This document shows positions 24,873 to 33,350 of a DNA stretch of 64,000 bases, one piece after another. The notes beneath the pieces are model-generated. The model worked only from the letters and a program-made list of their open reading frames with translations. It ran no database searches and was not told the origin of the DNA. Numbering within the stretch: position 1 is the first letter of the stretch; every line of letters starts with the position of its first letter. A program made the position numbers and the translations under genes. The stretch is from CBDBFH01 sp965204775 (GTDB lineage Bacteria > Pseudomonadota > Alphaproteobacteria > JAPOUT01 > G958296285), in contig CBDBFH010000028.1 of assembly GCA_965204775.1 (NCBI GenBank), forward strand, positions 124,001-188,000. Direction: 5' to 3'.

Positions 24873-25367
24873 TCAGCCGCCGCGCACCGGTCCGCGGGCC
24901 TGTCCTGCGCCGGGCCGGAGTTCGCGCATGAGGAGGCGGCCATAATCGACCGGTCCGGGCAGGGTCATCTGTCCGGGGGGGACGGGGATGAATCCGGCGC
25001 GGGCGTAATAGGGGGGATCGCCGACGAGGATGACCAGTTGGTGGCGGTTTTTTTCGGCGGCGCGGCAGCCGGCCTGGAGGAGGGCGAGTCCGGCGCCCTT
25101 GCCTTGATAAGCGCGGGCGACGACGAGGGGCCCAAGCAGGAGGGCGGAGGCGGTGCCGATCCGGATCGGCCAGAAGGAGACGGCCCCGGCGAGGTCGGTC
25201 TCCTGCCAGGCGCACAGGGACAGGCCCGGGGCGGGGGCGGGGGCGGCCTCGCGCAGGCGGTAGGCGGTGCGGGCGAAGCGTCCGGGCCCCAGGACCTTGT
25301 CGATCAGGCGCTCGACGGCCTCGGCGTCCTGCACCCGGAGCGGCGCGATCTTGAAGGAAGCGGGCAT
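24873..25367 (-). CDS. GNAT-family N-acetyltransferase
   Basis: A 164-residue acetyltransferase of the GNAT superfamily. The acetyl-CoA binding motif appears as VVARAYQGKGAGLALLQAGCRAA (R/Q-x-x-G-x-G/A type), preceded by beta strands (VSFWPIRIG, ALLLGPLVV) and followed by LVILVGDPPYYARAGF, which matches the YhbS-like subgroup where GDPxYYxRFGF is typical. Substrate unknown. It lies 35 bases upstream of the DUF1285 gene on the same strand, and probably heads that minus-strand group. Confidence 0.87.
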   Translation of the reverse strand: MPASFKIAPLRVQDAEAVERLIDKVLGPGRFARTAYRLREAAPAPAPGLSLCAWQETDLAGAVSFWPIRIGTASALLLGPLVVARAYQGKGAGLALLQAGCRAAEKNRHQLVILVGDPPYYARAGFIPVPPGQMTLPGPVDYGRLLMRELRPGAGQARGPVRGG

Positions 25368-25491
25368 GGAGCGTGTAGGGGGCCTGGGGTGGCGGGGGCG
25401 GCGGCGCGGGCGGGCTTAAACGTCTTGCCCCTGGCGCATGGGCGCGGATAGCATGGCAAGGGATTGCACGGCAAGACGGGGGGCGCAGGCT

Positions 25492-26406
25492 ATGGGAGTT
25501 CTGGACGGCAAGGTGGTTCTGGTCACCGGCGCGGGCCGGGGGATTGGGCGCGAATGCGCGCTGCTGGCGGCGCGCGAGGGGGCGAAGGTTCTGGTCAATG
25601 ATCTGGGCGGCGGGGTTGCCGGGGGCGACGAGGGCGACGCCGGCCCGGCGGCGGAGGTTGCCGCCGAGATCACCAAGGCGGGGGGCGAGGCCGCGGCCAA
25701 TTCCGACAGCGTCGCGGCTTTGAGCGGGGCGCAGAACATGATTGCGCAGGCGCGGGAGCAGTTTGGCGCGGTGCATGGGGTGATCAGCCCGGCGGGGATT
25801 TTGCGCGACGGCATGTTCCACAAGATGCCGGAGGCCGACTGGGATGCGGTGATTGAGGTGCATTTGAAGGGATCGTTCAATATCTGCCGCGCGGCGGTGG
25901 AGCATTTCCGGGAGCAGGAGGAGGGGCGTTTTGTTCTTTTTACGTCGACTTCGGGTTTGATCGGGAATATCGGGCAGGCGAATTATGCGGCGGCGAAGAT
26001 GGGGATTGTGGGCCTGTCGCGGATTTTGGCGATGGAGGGGGCGATCAAGAATGTTGTGTCCAATGTGATTGCGCCCTTTGCCTGGACGCGGATGATCGCG
26101 ACGATTCCGATCAAGGACGAGGCGGGGCGCGAGCGGGTTGAGCGGATGAAGAATATGATGCGCCCGGATCAGGTTGCGCAATTGGCGGTGGCGCTGGCGG
26201 CGCCGTCATGCCGGGCGTCGGGGCAGATTTTTGCGGTTCGGGGCAATGAGGTTTTCATCATGAGTCAGCCGCGTCCGGTTCGGGGTCTGGCGCGTCTGGA
26301 GGGCTGGTCGCCGCAGACGTTGCTGGATCATGCTTTTCCGGCGCTGGAGGCCTCGATGGAGGATCCCGGCAACACGGCGAGCGTCTTTGGCTGGGAGCCG
26401 GTCTGA
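25492..26406 (+). CDS. Short-chain dehydrogenase, MFE-2-like 3-hydroxyacyl-CoA dehydrogenase type
   Basis: An SDR of 304 residues with NAD(P) motif VTGAGRGIGRE and catalytic Ser-Tyr-Lys in FTSTSGLIGNIGQANYAAAK. The VNDLGGG segment with an inserted acidic loop, and the AGILRDGMFHKM block, resemble the (3R)-hydroxyacyl-CoA dehydrogenase domain of multifunctional enzyme type 2 and its bacterial relatives in steroid or fatty acid oxidation. The usual Asn of the NAG motif is replaced (ISPAG). A C-terminal extension (LEGWSPQTLLDHAFPALEASM) follows. It is the first gene of a plus-strand cluster with amidase, diiron and acyl-CoA dehydrogenase genes, and its stop overlaps the amidase start. Confidence 0.86.
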   Translation: MGVLDGKVVLVTGAGRGIGRECALLAAREGAKVLVNDLGGGVAGGDEGDAGPAAEVAAEITKAGGEAAANSDSVAALSGAQNMIAQAREQFGAVHGVISPAGILRDGMFHKMPEADWDAVIEVHLKGSFNICRAAVEHFREQEEGRFVLFTSTSGLIGNIGQANYAAAKMGIVGLSRILAMEGAIKNVVSNVIAPFAWTRMIATIPIKDEAGRERVERMKNMMRPDQVAQLAVALAAPSCRASGQIFAVRGNEVFIMSQPRPVRGLARLEGWSPQTLLDHAFPALEASMEDPGNTASVFGWEPV

Positions 26407-27845
26407 TGGGTGGCTTTGCTGAATACGGCTCCTGTGACGGTCTGGGGCTGGCCGCGCTGGTTGCCAAGAAGGACGTAAGCCCCGCCGAGCTTTTGGAGGA
26501 GGCGATTGCGCGCACCGAGAAGATTGACGGCGAGCTCAATGCGGTGGTTCTCAAGCATTACGATCTGGCCCGCCAGGCGGTGAAGGCGGGTCTGCCGGAG
26601 GGGCCGTTTCGCGGGGTTCCGTTTCTGCTGAAAGATTTGCATGTCGGCCTGACCGGGACGCGGACGACGTCGGGCTCGCGGGCCTGCGCCGGTCTGCCGG
26701 AGGCCGAAACGGACAGCACGTTTGTGGCGCGCTGCAAGGCGGCGGGACTGGTGATTTTCGGCAAGACCAATTCGCCGGAGCTGGGTCTGGCGGGGACGAC
26801 CGAACCGGAGCTCTATGGCCCGACTTTGAATCCGTGGGACACGGCGCGCTCGCCGGGGGGTTCGAGCGGCGGGGCGGCGGCGGCGGCGGCGGCGGGGATT
26901 GTGCCTTTGGCCCATGCCAGTGACGGGGGCGGTTCGATTCGGATTCCGGCGGCGGCCTGCGGCCTGTTCGGCCTGAAGCCGACCCGGGCGCGCACGCCGA
27001 TCGGCCCGATGCGGGGCGAGGGCTGGGCGGGGATGTCGATCAGTCATGCGGTTTCGCATTCGGTGCGCGATTCGGCGGCGCTGCTGGATGCTTTGGAGGG
27101 CTTTGCGCCGGGCGATCCTTATTGCGCGCCGGGCAAGGAGCGGCGCTTTGCCGATGAGGTTGGGCGCGCGCCGGGCCGTCTGCGGATTGCGGTCAATGCG
27201 CGGCGCTATGACGGCTCGCGGGTTCCGGCGGCGGTGGAGGGAGCGGTGGCGGAGGCGGCGCGCCTGTGCGAAGAGCTGGGCCACCACGTCGAAGAGGCCC
27301 GGCCCGCTCTGGACCCGCGCGAGATCGGCCTCCACCAGATCAATCTGATCTCGGCCAACACCGCGCTGGCGCTGGACGAGCTGGGCGCGGGGCGGGGGCG
27401 TCCGGTCGGCGCGGAGGAGGTCCAGAGGATCACCTGGCGGACCGCCGAACGGGGCCGGACGGTGAGCGGGATGGATTATGTGCGGGGGGTGAATTTCATT
27501 CATGATCTGGGCCGCCGTCTGGCCGCCTTTCACGAGACCTATGATGTTTACCTGTGCCCGGTTTTGGGCGCGGCGCCCTTTGCGCTGGGGAAACTGGATA
27601 TGAGCACCGGCGACATTGAGGCCTATGCGCAGGCCAACCGCGAGATTCTGCCCTTCACCGGTCTGGCCAATATGACCGGTCAGCCTTCGATGTCGGTGCC
27701 GCTTGTCCATGACGGCGAGAGCAATCTGCCTCTGGGGGTTATGTTCACGGGGCGCTTTGGCGCGGACGGGCTTTTGTTCCGGCTGGCGGCCCAGCTGGAG
27801 GAGGCCCGGCCCTGGGCGGGGCGCAGGCCGCCGATAAGGGCTTGA
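26406..27845 (+). CDS. Amidase (amidase signature family)
   Basis: A 479-residue amidase-signature hydrolase. The Ser-cisSer-Lys triad is visible: Lys in PFLLKDLH, and the Gly/Ser-rich stretch SPGGSSGGAAAAAAAGIVPLAHASDGGGSIRIPAAACGLFGLKPT. No signal peptide, so cytoplasmic. It could hydrolyse an amide released or imported as substrate for the neighbouring acyl-CoA pathway. GatA is unlikely, because no gatB or gatC lies nearby and the flanking genes are catabolic. The start ATG overlaps the SDR stop (TGATG). Confidence 0.88.
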   Translation: MGGFAEYGSCDGLGLAALVAKKDVSPAELLEEAIARTEKIDGELNAVVLKHYDLARQAVKAGLPEGPFRGVPFLLKDLHVGLTGTRTTSGSRACAGLPEAETDSTFVARCKAAGLVIFGKTNSPELGLAGTTEPELYGPTLNPWDTARSPGGSSGGAAAAAAAGIVPLAHASDGGGSIRIPAAACGLFGLKPTRARTPIGPMRGEGWAGMSISHAVSHSVRDSAALLDALEGFAPGDPYCAPGKERRFADEVGRAPGRLRIAVNARRYDGSRVPAAVEGAVAEAARLCEELGHHVEEARPALDPREIGLHQINLISANTALALDELGAGRGRPVGAEEVQRITWRTAERGRTVSGMDYVRGVNFIHDLGRRLAAFHETYDVYLCPVLGAAPFALGKLDMSTGDIEAYAQANREILPFTGLANMTGQPSMSVPLVHDGESNLPLGVMFTGRFGADGLLFRLAAQLEEARPWAGRRPPIRA

Positions 27846-27882
27846 TTTGGGGCTTGAGGGCGGTAGAATCGAGCGTTAACCA

Positions 27883-27902
27883 CCGCGGGCGGAAGCCCGC
27901 GG
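27883..27902 (+). other. Perfect 8-bp stem-loop in the leader of the first diiron gene
   Basis: CCGCGGGC pairs with GCCCGCGG around a GGAA tetraloop, 22 bases before the start codon at 27925. No T-run follows, so it is not a standard terminator. It could separate expression of the diiron gene from the upstream amidase or stabilise the message. Confidence 0.5.
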
Positions 27903-27924
27903 GCAGAATTTGGGAGTTGTCGCG

Positions 27925-29058
27925 ATGGACAGGAATCAGCACATCACCGTTGACCCGGCCTATGAGGCGGTCGCGCCCGACGATTTCGCGGCGATGATCG
28001 AGGTCGACCGCTACGGCCAGCGCTCGACCGCCTTCGACAAGATCATCTCGGCAACCCATGACCATTTCTGGGACCCGCTTGATCCGAAATATATCGACTT
28101 CAGCCAGCCCTTCGACATGGAGAAGAACTATCTGGCCGATCCGCGCCTGAGCGGCGACCTCAAGACGGCCATCGGCGACCGGCTGAACGAGGATGAGAAA
28201 ATCAAGCTGGTCAATCTCAACACCCGCTGGTCGTTTTCCTCGATTCTGCACGGCGAACAGGGGGCGCTGTCGCTTTCGGCCAGCCTGTGCCACATCCTCA
28301 AGGATCCGGGTGCGCAGGAATACGCCGCCAACCAGACGCGCGAGGAGGCGCGCCATGTGACCGGCTTCTCCCGCTACATTCAGGCGCGCTGGGGCAAGCC
28401 GGTCGCGGTCGGCCCGGCGCTGGGCAGCCTGCTGGCGGAGATTGTCGCCTCGCCTCTGGTCTGGAAGAAGATTGTCGGGATGCAGTTGCTGGTCGAGGGC
28501 CTGGCGATGGGAAGCTTCGCCAGTTTCTATAAATTCGGCAAAGACCCGTTGATGGTCAAACTCTGCCAGCTGGTGATGACCGACGAGGCCTTCCACCACA
28601 AATTCGGCAAAATCTGGGCCGACCGGACAATTCCAAAAATCCCCGAAGAAGAGCGCGTCCAGATTGAAGACTGGGCCTGGGATGTTTTCGTGGTTCTGCT
28701 CAACAATCTGGGCGGCCCGGAGCAGAGAAAACAGGTTTACGAAATCATGGGCCTTGATCTGGAATGGGTCAAGGGCGCCTTCCGCGAGGCGCGCACCGAC
28801 GCCAAAATCCGCTCCAACCTGCAAAAATCAACCAGCGTTTTCCGGGTTCTGGTCAAGACGCTGCTCAATGCCGGGATCATCACCGGGCGGACGGCGGGCA
28901 AATATGCGGCCTATATCGACATGGACGAGCTGCGCGCCGAGGGCGAGCGGATGATCGGCGACGACATTGCCGAGGAGGGCATTGAATATCTGGGCGGAAT
29001 CAACGGCACCAACAAGCGCGCCTTGAGCGACGCCTTTGGCCGGACGGCGGCGGAATAG
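27925..29058 (+). CDS. Ferritin-like diiron protein, copy 1
   Basis: A 377-residue soluble protein with a helical ferritin-like core. Candidate diiron ligands are Glu111 (HGEQGA), Glu141 and His144 (EEARH), Glu191 (LVEGLAM) and Glu221 with His224 (DEAFHH), the E, ExxH, E, ExxH pattern of diiron oxygenases. Substrate and reaction are unknown; AurF-like N-oxygenases and other diiron oxygenases share only this pattern. The ATG at 27925 was preferred over a TTG five codons upstream. A second, closely similar copy follows at 29223. Codons end in C more often than in neighbouring genes, unlike copy 2. The surrounding acyl-CoA genes suggest hydroxylation or desaturation of an acyl substrate, an inference. 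Confidence 0.82.
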   Translation: MDRNQHITVDPAYEAVAPDDFAAMIEVDRYGQRSTAFDKIISATHDHFWDPLDPKYIDFSQPFDMEKNYLADPRLSGDLKTAIGDRLNEDEKIKLVNLNTRWSFSSILHGEQGALSLSASLCHILKDPGAQEYAANQTREEARHVTGFSRYIQARWGKPVAVGPALGSLLAEIVASPLVWKKIVGMQLLVEGLAMGSFASFYKFGKDPLMVKLCQLVMTDEAFHHKFGKIWADRTIPKIPEEERVQIEDWAWDVFVVLLNNLGGPEQRKQVYEIMGLDLEWVKGAFREARTDAKIRSNLQKSTSVFRVLVKTLLNAGIITGRTAGKYAAYIDMDELRAEGERMIGDDIAEEGIEYLGGINGTNKRALSDAFGRTAAE

Positions 29059-29113
29059 GGGCCTCCGGCTTAACTGGCCGTCAGAGACGGGTTTAGGCGA
29101 TTTGTCCGGCGGG

Positions 29114-29129
29114 GCGGAATCTTTTCCGC
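29114..29129 (+). terminator. Weak stem-loop between the two diiron genes
   Basis: GCGGAA and TTCCGC form a 6-base stem around TCTT, followed by TCCGTTTT. It may attenuate transcription between the tandem copies. The T-run is short, so termination would be weak. Confidence 0.3.
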
Positions 29130-29205
29130 TCCGTTTTGGATGTGTGCTAGAGTAGGGAAAGTTTTTTTCGAGGGGGGTGAAGCACCGGCCCCTCGCCGCC
29201 CGATT

Positions 29206-29222
29206 AAGGAGGTTACGGCCCC
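29206..29222 (+). promoter_or_regulatory. Strong Shine-Dalgarno before diiron copy 2
   Basis: TAAGGAGGT lies at about 29205-29213, ten bases before the ATG at 29223. It is among the closest matches to the anti-Shine-Dalgarno in the window and fixes the start of copy 2. Copy 1 lacks an equally good site. Confidence 0.6.
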
Positions 29223-30368
29223 ATGAGCGCATCCCCCGCCACTTCCAACAAGGTTATCAATGTCGACCCGGCCTATGAGGCTGTCGCGCCGGATGATTTC
29301 GCGGCGATGATTGAGGTTGACCGCTATGGCAAAAGGTCGAACGCCTTCGACAAGATCATCTCGGCGACTCACGACCATTTCTGGGACCCGCTGGACTCCA
29401 AATATATTGATTTTTCGCAGCCCTTCGATCTGGCGAAGGAATATCTGGTCGACCCCAAGCAGGACACCGACCTCAGAACCGCAATTGGCGACAAACTCAA
29501 TGAGGACCAGAAGGTCAAGCTGGCCAATCTGAACACGCAATGGTCTTTTTCTTCGATTTTGCACGGCGAGCAGGGCGCGCTGTCGCTGTCGGCCAGTCTG
29601 TGTCACATTCTGAAGGACCCGGGGGCGCAGGAATATGCGGCCAATCAGACGCGCGAGGAAGCGCGCCATGTGACGGGTTTTTCGCGCTATGTGCAGGCGC
29701 GCTGGGGCAAGCCGGTGCGGGTGGGTCCGGCGCTGGGCGATCTGCTGGCGGAGATTGTCGCCTCGCCGCTGGTCTGGAAGAAGATTGTCGGGATGCAGTT
29801 GCTGGTCGAAGGTCTGGCGATGGGGGCATTTGCGACGTTTTACAAGTTTGGGCGCGACCCGGTGATGGTCAAACTCTGCCAGCTGGTGATGACCGACGAG
29901 GCGTTTCATCATAAATTCGGCAAGATCTGGGCCGACCGGACGATTCCGAACATCCCGGAGGAAGAGCGCCGGCTGATTGAGGACTGGGCCTGGGAGGTGT
30001 TTCACATTCTGCTGAACAATCTGGGCAGTCCGGAGCAGAAGAAGCATGTTTATGCCGCGGTCGGTCTGGACTGGCAATGGGCGCAGGAGGCGTTCATGGA
30101 GGCGCTGACCGACGCCCGGATTCGCGAGGAGATGCAGGAGACCACCAATATTTTCCGGGTTCTGATCAAGACGTTGCTCAAGGCGGGGATCATCACCGAG
30201 CGGACGGCGGGCAATTATGCGGCCTTTGTGGACATGAAGGAATTGCACAGCGAGGGCGACCGCATGGTGGGCGACGACATTGCCGAGAAGGGGATTGAAT
30301 ATCTGATCGGGATCAATGGCGGGAGCCGGCGCTATCTGTCGCTGGACAATTTGACCGCCGCCGAATAG
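29223..30368 (+). CDS. Ferritin-like diiron protein, copy 2
   Basis: A 381-residue paralogue of the product encoded at 27925, nearly co-linear from the shared VDPAYEAVAPDDFAAMIEVDRYG block to the C-terminus, with the same ligand set in HGEQGA, EEARH, LVEGLAM and DEAFHH. Differences cluster in the first residues, around residue 75-95 and at the C-terminus (SRRYLSLDNLTAAE versus KRALSDAFGRTAAE). Its codon use is the ordinary G- and T-ending style of the region. The pair is a tandem duplication, perhaps giving a heterodimer or two substrate specificities. Function is not recognised. Confidence 0.82.
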   Translation: MSASPATSNKVINVDPAYEAVAPDDFAAMIEVDRYGKRSNAFDKIISATHDHFWDPLDSKYIDFSQPFDLAKEYLVDPKQDTDLRTAIGDKLNEDQKVKLANLNTQWSFSSILHGEQGALSLSASLCHILKDPGAQEYAANQTREEARHVTGFSRYVQARWGKPVRVGPALGDLLAEIVASPLVWKKIVGMQLLVEGLAMGAFATFYKFGRDPVMVKLCQLVMTDEAFHHKFGKIWADRTIPNIPEEERRLIEDWAWEVFHILLNNLGSPEQKKHVYAAVGLDWQWAQEAFMEALTDARIREEMQETTNIFRVLIKTLLKAGIITERTAGNYAAFVDMKELHSEGDRMVGDDIAEKGIEYLIGINGGSRRYLSLDNLTAAE

Positions 30369-30405
30369 GGGCCTGGGTTTTGCGGCAGGCCTGAGGAGGG
30401 GGCGG

Positions 30406-31605
30406 ATGGCCGGGCTGGAGGAGTTTCGCGCGGGCTTGCGCGAATGGCTGGAGGCCAATTGCCCGGCGGCCATGCGCACCCCCATGCCGGAAGACGAGCA
30501 GCCCTGGGGCGGGCGGCGGGCTTCGTGGCTGAATGCGGATTCGAAGCGCTGGCTGGATGCGATGGCCGGGCGCGGCCTGACGGCACCGGCCTGGCCGAAG
30601 GAATATGGCGGCGGCGGCCTGACTCGCGAAGAAGCCGCCGTTCTTGCCCAGGAATTGCGCCGGCTCGGGGCGCGCCCCGCCCTGCTCAGCTTCGGCCTGT
30701 GGATGCTGGGGCCGGTTCTGCTGGAATTCGGCAATGAGGAGCAAAAGCACGAGCACCTGCCCCGAATCGCCAGGGGAGAGATTCGCTGGTGTCAGGGCTA
30801 TTCGGAGCCCGGCGCCGGTTCGGATCTGGCCAACCTGCAGACCCGGGCGGAGGACAAGGGCGATCACTGGCTGGTCAACGGGCAGAAGATCTGGACGTCC
30901 TATGCCGATCAGGCGGACTGGATTTTCTGTCTGGTGCGCACCGACCGGAGCAAGAAGCATGAGGGGATCAGTTTTCTTCTGATTGACATGGCCGGGGCGG
31001 GGGTGGAGACGCGGCCGATTCGGCTGATCAGCGGGGCCTCGCCCTTTTGCGAGACGTTTTTCACCGATGTTCGGGTTCCCAAAGAGAATCTGGTTCACGC
31101 GTTGAACAAGGGCTGGACGGTGGCCAAGCGTCTTTTGCAATTTGAGCGGGAGGCGATTTCGGATTTCGGCGGCGGCCCGGCGGGTGGCGGCCCGGCGGGC
31201 GGCGGGGGTCTGGTGGAGGCGGCGCGCGAGCATTTCGGCGAGCATGAGGGGCGGATTGCCGATCAGGGGATTCGCGAGCGGGTGGCGCTTCACAAGATGG
31301 GGGGCCATGCCTTTGGTCTGACCGTGCGGCGGGCGGCGGAAGAGGCGCGGGCGCGCCAGGGCGGGCCGGGGGCGGCCACGTCGATTCTGAAATATTACGG
31401 GGCGGAGCATAACAAGGAGCGCTTTGAGCTGCTGCTGGACATTATGGGGACGCGGGGCCTGGGCTGGGAGGGCGAGGGATTTTCGCCCTCCGAGAAGGCG
31501 GCGGCGCGCGGCTGGCTGCGCTCGAAGGGCAATTCCATTGAGGGCGGCACTTCCGAGATTCAGCTCAATGTGATCGCCAAGCGCGTTTTGCGCCTTCCCG
31601 ATTGA
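30406..31605 (+). CDS. Acyl-CoA dehydrogenase, catalytic-type subunit
   Basis: FAD-dependent acyl-CoA dehydrogenase of 399 residues. Landmarks are CQGYSEPGAGSDLANLQTRAEDKGDHWLVNGQKIWTS (FAD and substrate region), a middle beta domain, and the C-terminal SIEGGTSEIQLNVIAKRVLRLP FAD-binding block. A short Gly/Pro-rich insertion (about residues 254-268) is made of a duplicated 15-base unit. The next gene encodes a second, diverged family member, as in the alpha2beta2 acyl-CoA dehydrogenases of steroid side-chain degradation. A heteromer is therefore likely, by analogy. Confidence 0.9.
   Translation: MAGLEEFRAGLREWLEANCPAAMRTPMPEDEQPWGGRRASWLNADSKRWLDAMAGRGLTAPAWPKEYGGGGLTREEAAVLAQELRRLGARPALLSFGLWMLGPVLLEFGNEEQKHEHLPRIARGEIRWCQGYSEPGAGSDLANLQTRAEDKGDHWLVNGQKIWTSYADQADWIFCLVRTDRSKKHEGISFLLIDMAGAGVETRPIRLISGASPFCETFFTDVRVPKENLVHALNKGWTVAKRLLQFEREAISDFGGGPAGGGPAGGGGLVEAAREHFGEHEGRIADQGIRERVALHKMGGHAFGLTVRRAAEEARARQGGPGAATSILKYYGAEHNKERFELLLDIMGTRGLGWEGEGFSPSEKAAARGWLRSKGNSIEGGTSEIQLNVIAKRVLRLPD
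31171..31200 (+). repeat. 15-base tandem duplication inside the acyl-CoA dehydrogenase gene
   Basis: GGCGGCCCGGCGGG(T/C) occurs twice in direct succession (31171-31185 and 31186-31200) and encodes repeats of Gly-Gly-Pro-Ala-Gly. The duplication is in frame and lengthens a flexible loop. Confidence 0.8.
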
Positions 31606-31621
31606 GCGGCGGGGGGCGGCG

Positions 31622-32770
31622 ATGGGCTTTGTCCTGAGCGACGAAGAGGGTCTGCTCAAGCAGACGGCGTCGCAGTTTTTCAGCGAGAAGATGCCGGTCG
31701 CGCATTTGCGCGGGTTGCGCGAGGCGCGCGCGGCGCATGGCTTTGATCCGGCTTTGTGGCGGGAGATGGGTTCGCTGGGCCTGACCGGCCTGATGATTGA
31801 TGAAGCGCATGGCGGGACCGGCATGGGGGTGGCCGGTTTGGGGATCATTCTGGAGGAGGCGGGGCGCACTTTGGCGCCCTCGCCGCTTTTCGCGACCGGT
31901 CTGGTCGCGGCGGCGATTCTCGCGCGGGGGGGCAGCGCGGAGCAGAAGGCGGCGCATTTGCCGCAGATTGCGGCGGGGGAGGTTGTGATCTCTCCGGCTT
32001 TTGACGAGGGCGCGCATCATGCGCCGGAGCGGATTGCCTGCCGGGCGGAGTTGACGCGCGGCGGGGTTTCGCTGAGCGGCGAGAAGACGTTTGTTCCGGA
32101 GGGGATGGCCGCCGATTTTTTTGTGGTGAGCGCGCAGCCGCCGGGCGAGGCGCGGCGGGACGGCGAGCAAAGCTGGACTGAATTGTATCTGGTTGCGGGC
32201 GATGCGCCGGGCCTGTCGCGGCGGCAGATGAGTCTGGCGGATTCGCGCGGTCATGCGGATGTGACTTTGCAGGGGGTGAAATTGAGCCGCGCGGCGATGA
32301 TCGGCCAGGGGGAGGCGAGCGGGCGTCTGTTGCAATGGGCGCTGGATCTGGGCCGGGCGGGGATGGCGGCGGAGATGCTGGGCGGGGCGCGGGAGGTTTT
32401 CGAGCGCACGCTGGCCCATCTCAAGGAGCGCCGGCAGTTTGGCGCGCCGATTGGCTCCTTTCAGGCGCTCAAGCACCGGGCGGCGCAGATGTTTTGCGAG
32501 ATCGAGCTGACTCATTCGGCGGTGCGTGAGGCGCTGACGGCGCTGGATCAAGAGCGGGCGGATGCGGCGCGGCTGGCCAGTCTGGCGAAGGAGCGGGCCT
32601 GCGAGACGGCGCGTCTGGTCACCAATGAGGGGGTGCAATTGCACGGCGGGATGGGGATGACCGACGAAGCCGATCTGGGGCTGTTCTTGAAGCGGGCGCG
32701 GGTTCAGGCGCAGATTTTCGGCGACGCCCGCTTTCAGCGCGCCCGCTATGCGGCGCTGGGCGGCTTTTGA
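31622..32770 (+). CDS. Acyl-CoA dehydrogenase, second subunit type
   Basis: A 382-residue acyl-CoA dehydrogenase homologue starting 16 bases after the previous gene. It has the overall family layout (LSDEEGLLKQTASQFFSEK start, LGLTGLMIDEAHGGTGMGVAGLGIILEEAGRTLAPSPL, LKERRQFGAPIGSFQALKHRAAQM, then VQLHGGMGMTDEADLGLFLKRARV). The sequence around ISPAFDEGAH replaces the usual AxTEPxAGSD loop, so FAD or substrate contacts differ from the first subunit. This is typical of the partner subunit in heterotetrameric acyl-CoA dehydrogenases. Ends ten bases before the convergent thioredoxin-like gene. Confidence 0.88.
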   Translation: MGFVLSDEEGLLKQTASQFFSEKMPVAHLRGLREARAAHGFDPALWREMGSLGLTGLMIDEAHGGTGMGVAGLGIILEEAGRTLAPSPLFATGLVAAAILARGGSAEQKAAHLPQIAAGEVVISPAFDEGAHHAPERIACRAELTRGGVSLSGEKTFVPEGMAADFFVVSAQPPGEARRDGEQSWTELYLVAGDAPGLSRRQMSLADSRGHADVTLQGVKLSRAAMIGQGEASGRLLQWALDLGRAGMAAEMLGGAREVFERTLAHLKERRQFGAPIGSFQALKHRAAQMFCEIELTHSAVREALTALDQERADAARLASLAKERACETARLVTNEGVQLHGGMGMTDEADLGLFLKRARVQAQIFGDARFQRARYAALGGF

Positions 32771-32779
32771 GGCGGGCGG

Positions 32780-33334
32780 TTATTCACGCCATTTGATCGA
32801 ACAGCCCATAGAGGGAATTTGCTCTTTCGGGCCTTTGCCGGTCCGGGCGATTTGGCTCATGGCCTGATAGAGGTCGCGCCGGGCGTCTTCCGGGGCGGGG
32901 GCCATGCGCGAGGCGTCCAGCCGCCCGCGATATTGCAGGCCGCCGCCGCTGTCGAAGCCAAAAAAGTCCGGCGTGCACTGCGCGTCATAAGCCCGCGCTA
33001 CGTCCTGCGTCTCGTCAATCACATAAGGAAAAGAAAACCCGTGGGCTTGGGCAAAGCCCTTCATGTTGTCAAAACTGTCTTCCGGATAGGCCTGCGCATC
33101 ATTGGGCATAACGGCGATGACGCCGATTCCCAGCTTCTGCAGGTCGCGCCCGTCGCGGGCAATGCGCGCGGCGACCGCCTTGACGTAGGGGCAGTGATTG
33201 CAGATGAACATCACCAGCGTTCCCTTCTCCCCCCGGGCCCGGTCAAGCGTCCAGCGTTTGCCGTCAATCCCCTTAAGACTGAAATCCGGCGCGCTCCAGC
33301 CAAACTCGCACACCGGCGTCTCCATCAGAGCCAT
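32780..33334 (-). CDS. Thioredoxin-like / AhpC-TSA-type protein
   Basis: A 184-residue thioredoxin-fold protein with MFICNHCPYVKAV, the N-x-C-P-Y site typical of a peroxiredoxin-like group, plus DFFGFDSGGGLQYRGRLDA, a family hallmark. There is no signal peptide, so it is probably cytoplasmic. The CNHC pair gives two cysteines three apart. Its partner in reduction is unknown. It is followed on the same strand by a 16-base gap from norB upstream. The pairing with an NO reductase and, divergently, with msrA suggests a stress-response setting. Confidence 0.86.
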   Translation of the reverse strand: MALMETPVCEFGWSAPDFSLKGIDGKRWTLDRARGEKGTLVMFICNHCPYVKAVAARIARDGRDLQKLGIGVIAVMPNDAQAYPEDSFDNMKGFAQAHGFSFPYVIDETQDVARAYDAQCTPDFFGFDSGGGLQYRGRLDASRMAPAPEDARRDLYQAMSQIARTGKGPKEQIPSMGCSIKWRE

Positions 33335-33350
33335 GGCGCTTTGCTCCCCC

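Noticed and set aside
27925..30368. AcsF or ribonucleotide reductase assignment for the diiron proteins
   Set aside because: Length and flanking sequence do not match; only the generic diiron pattern is shared.
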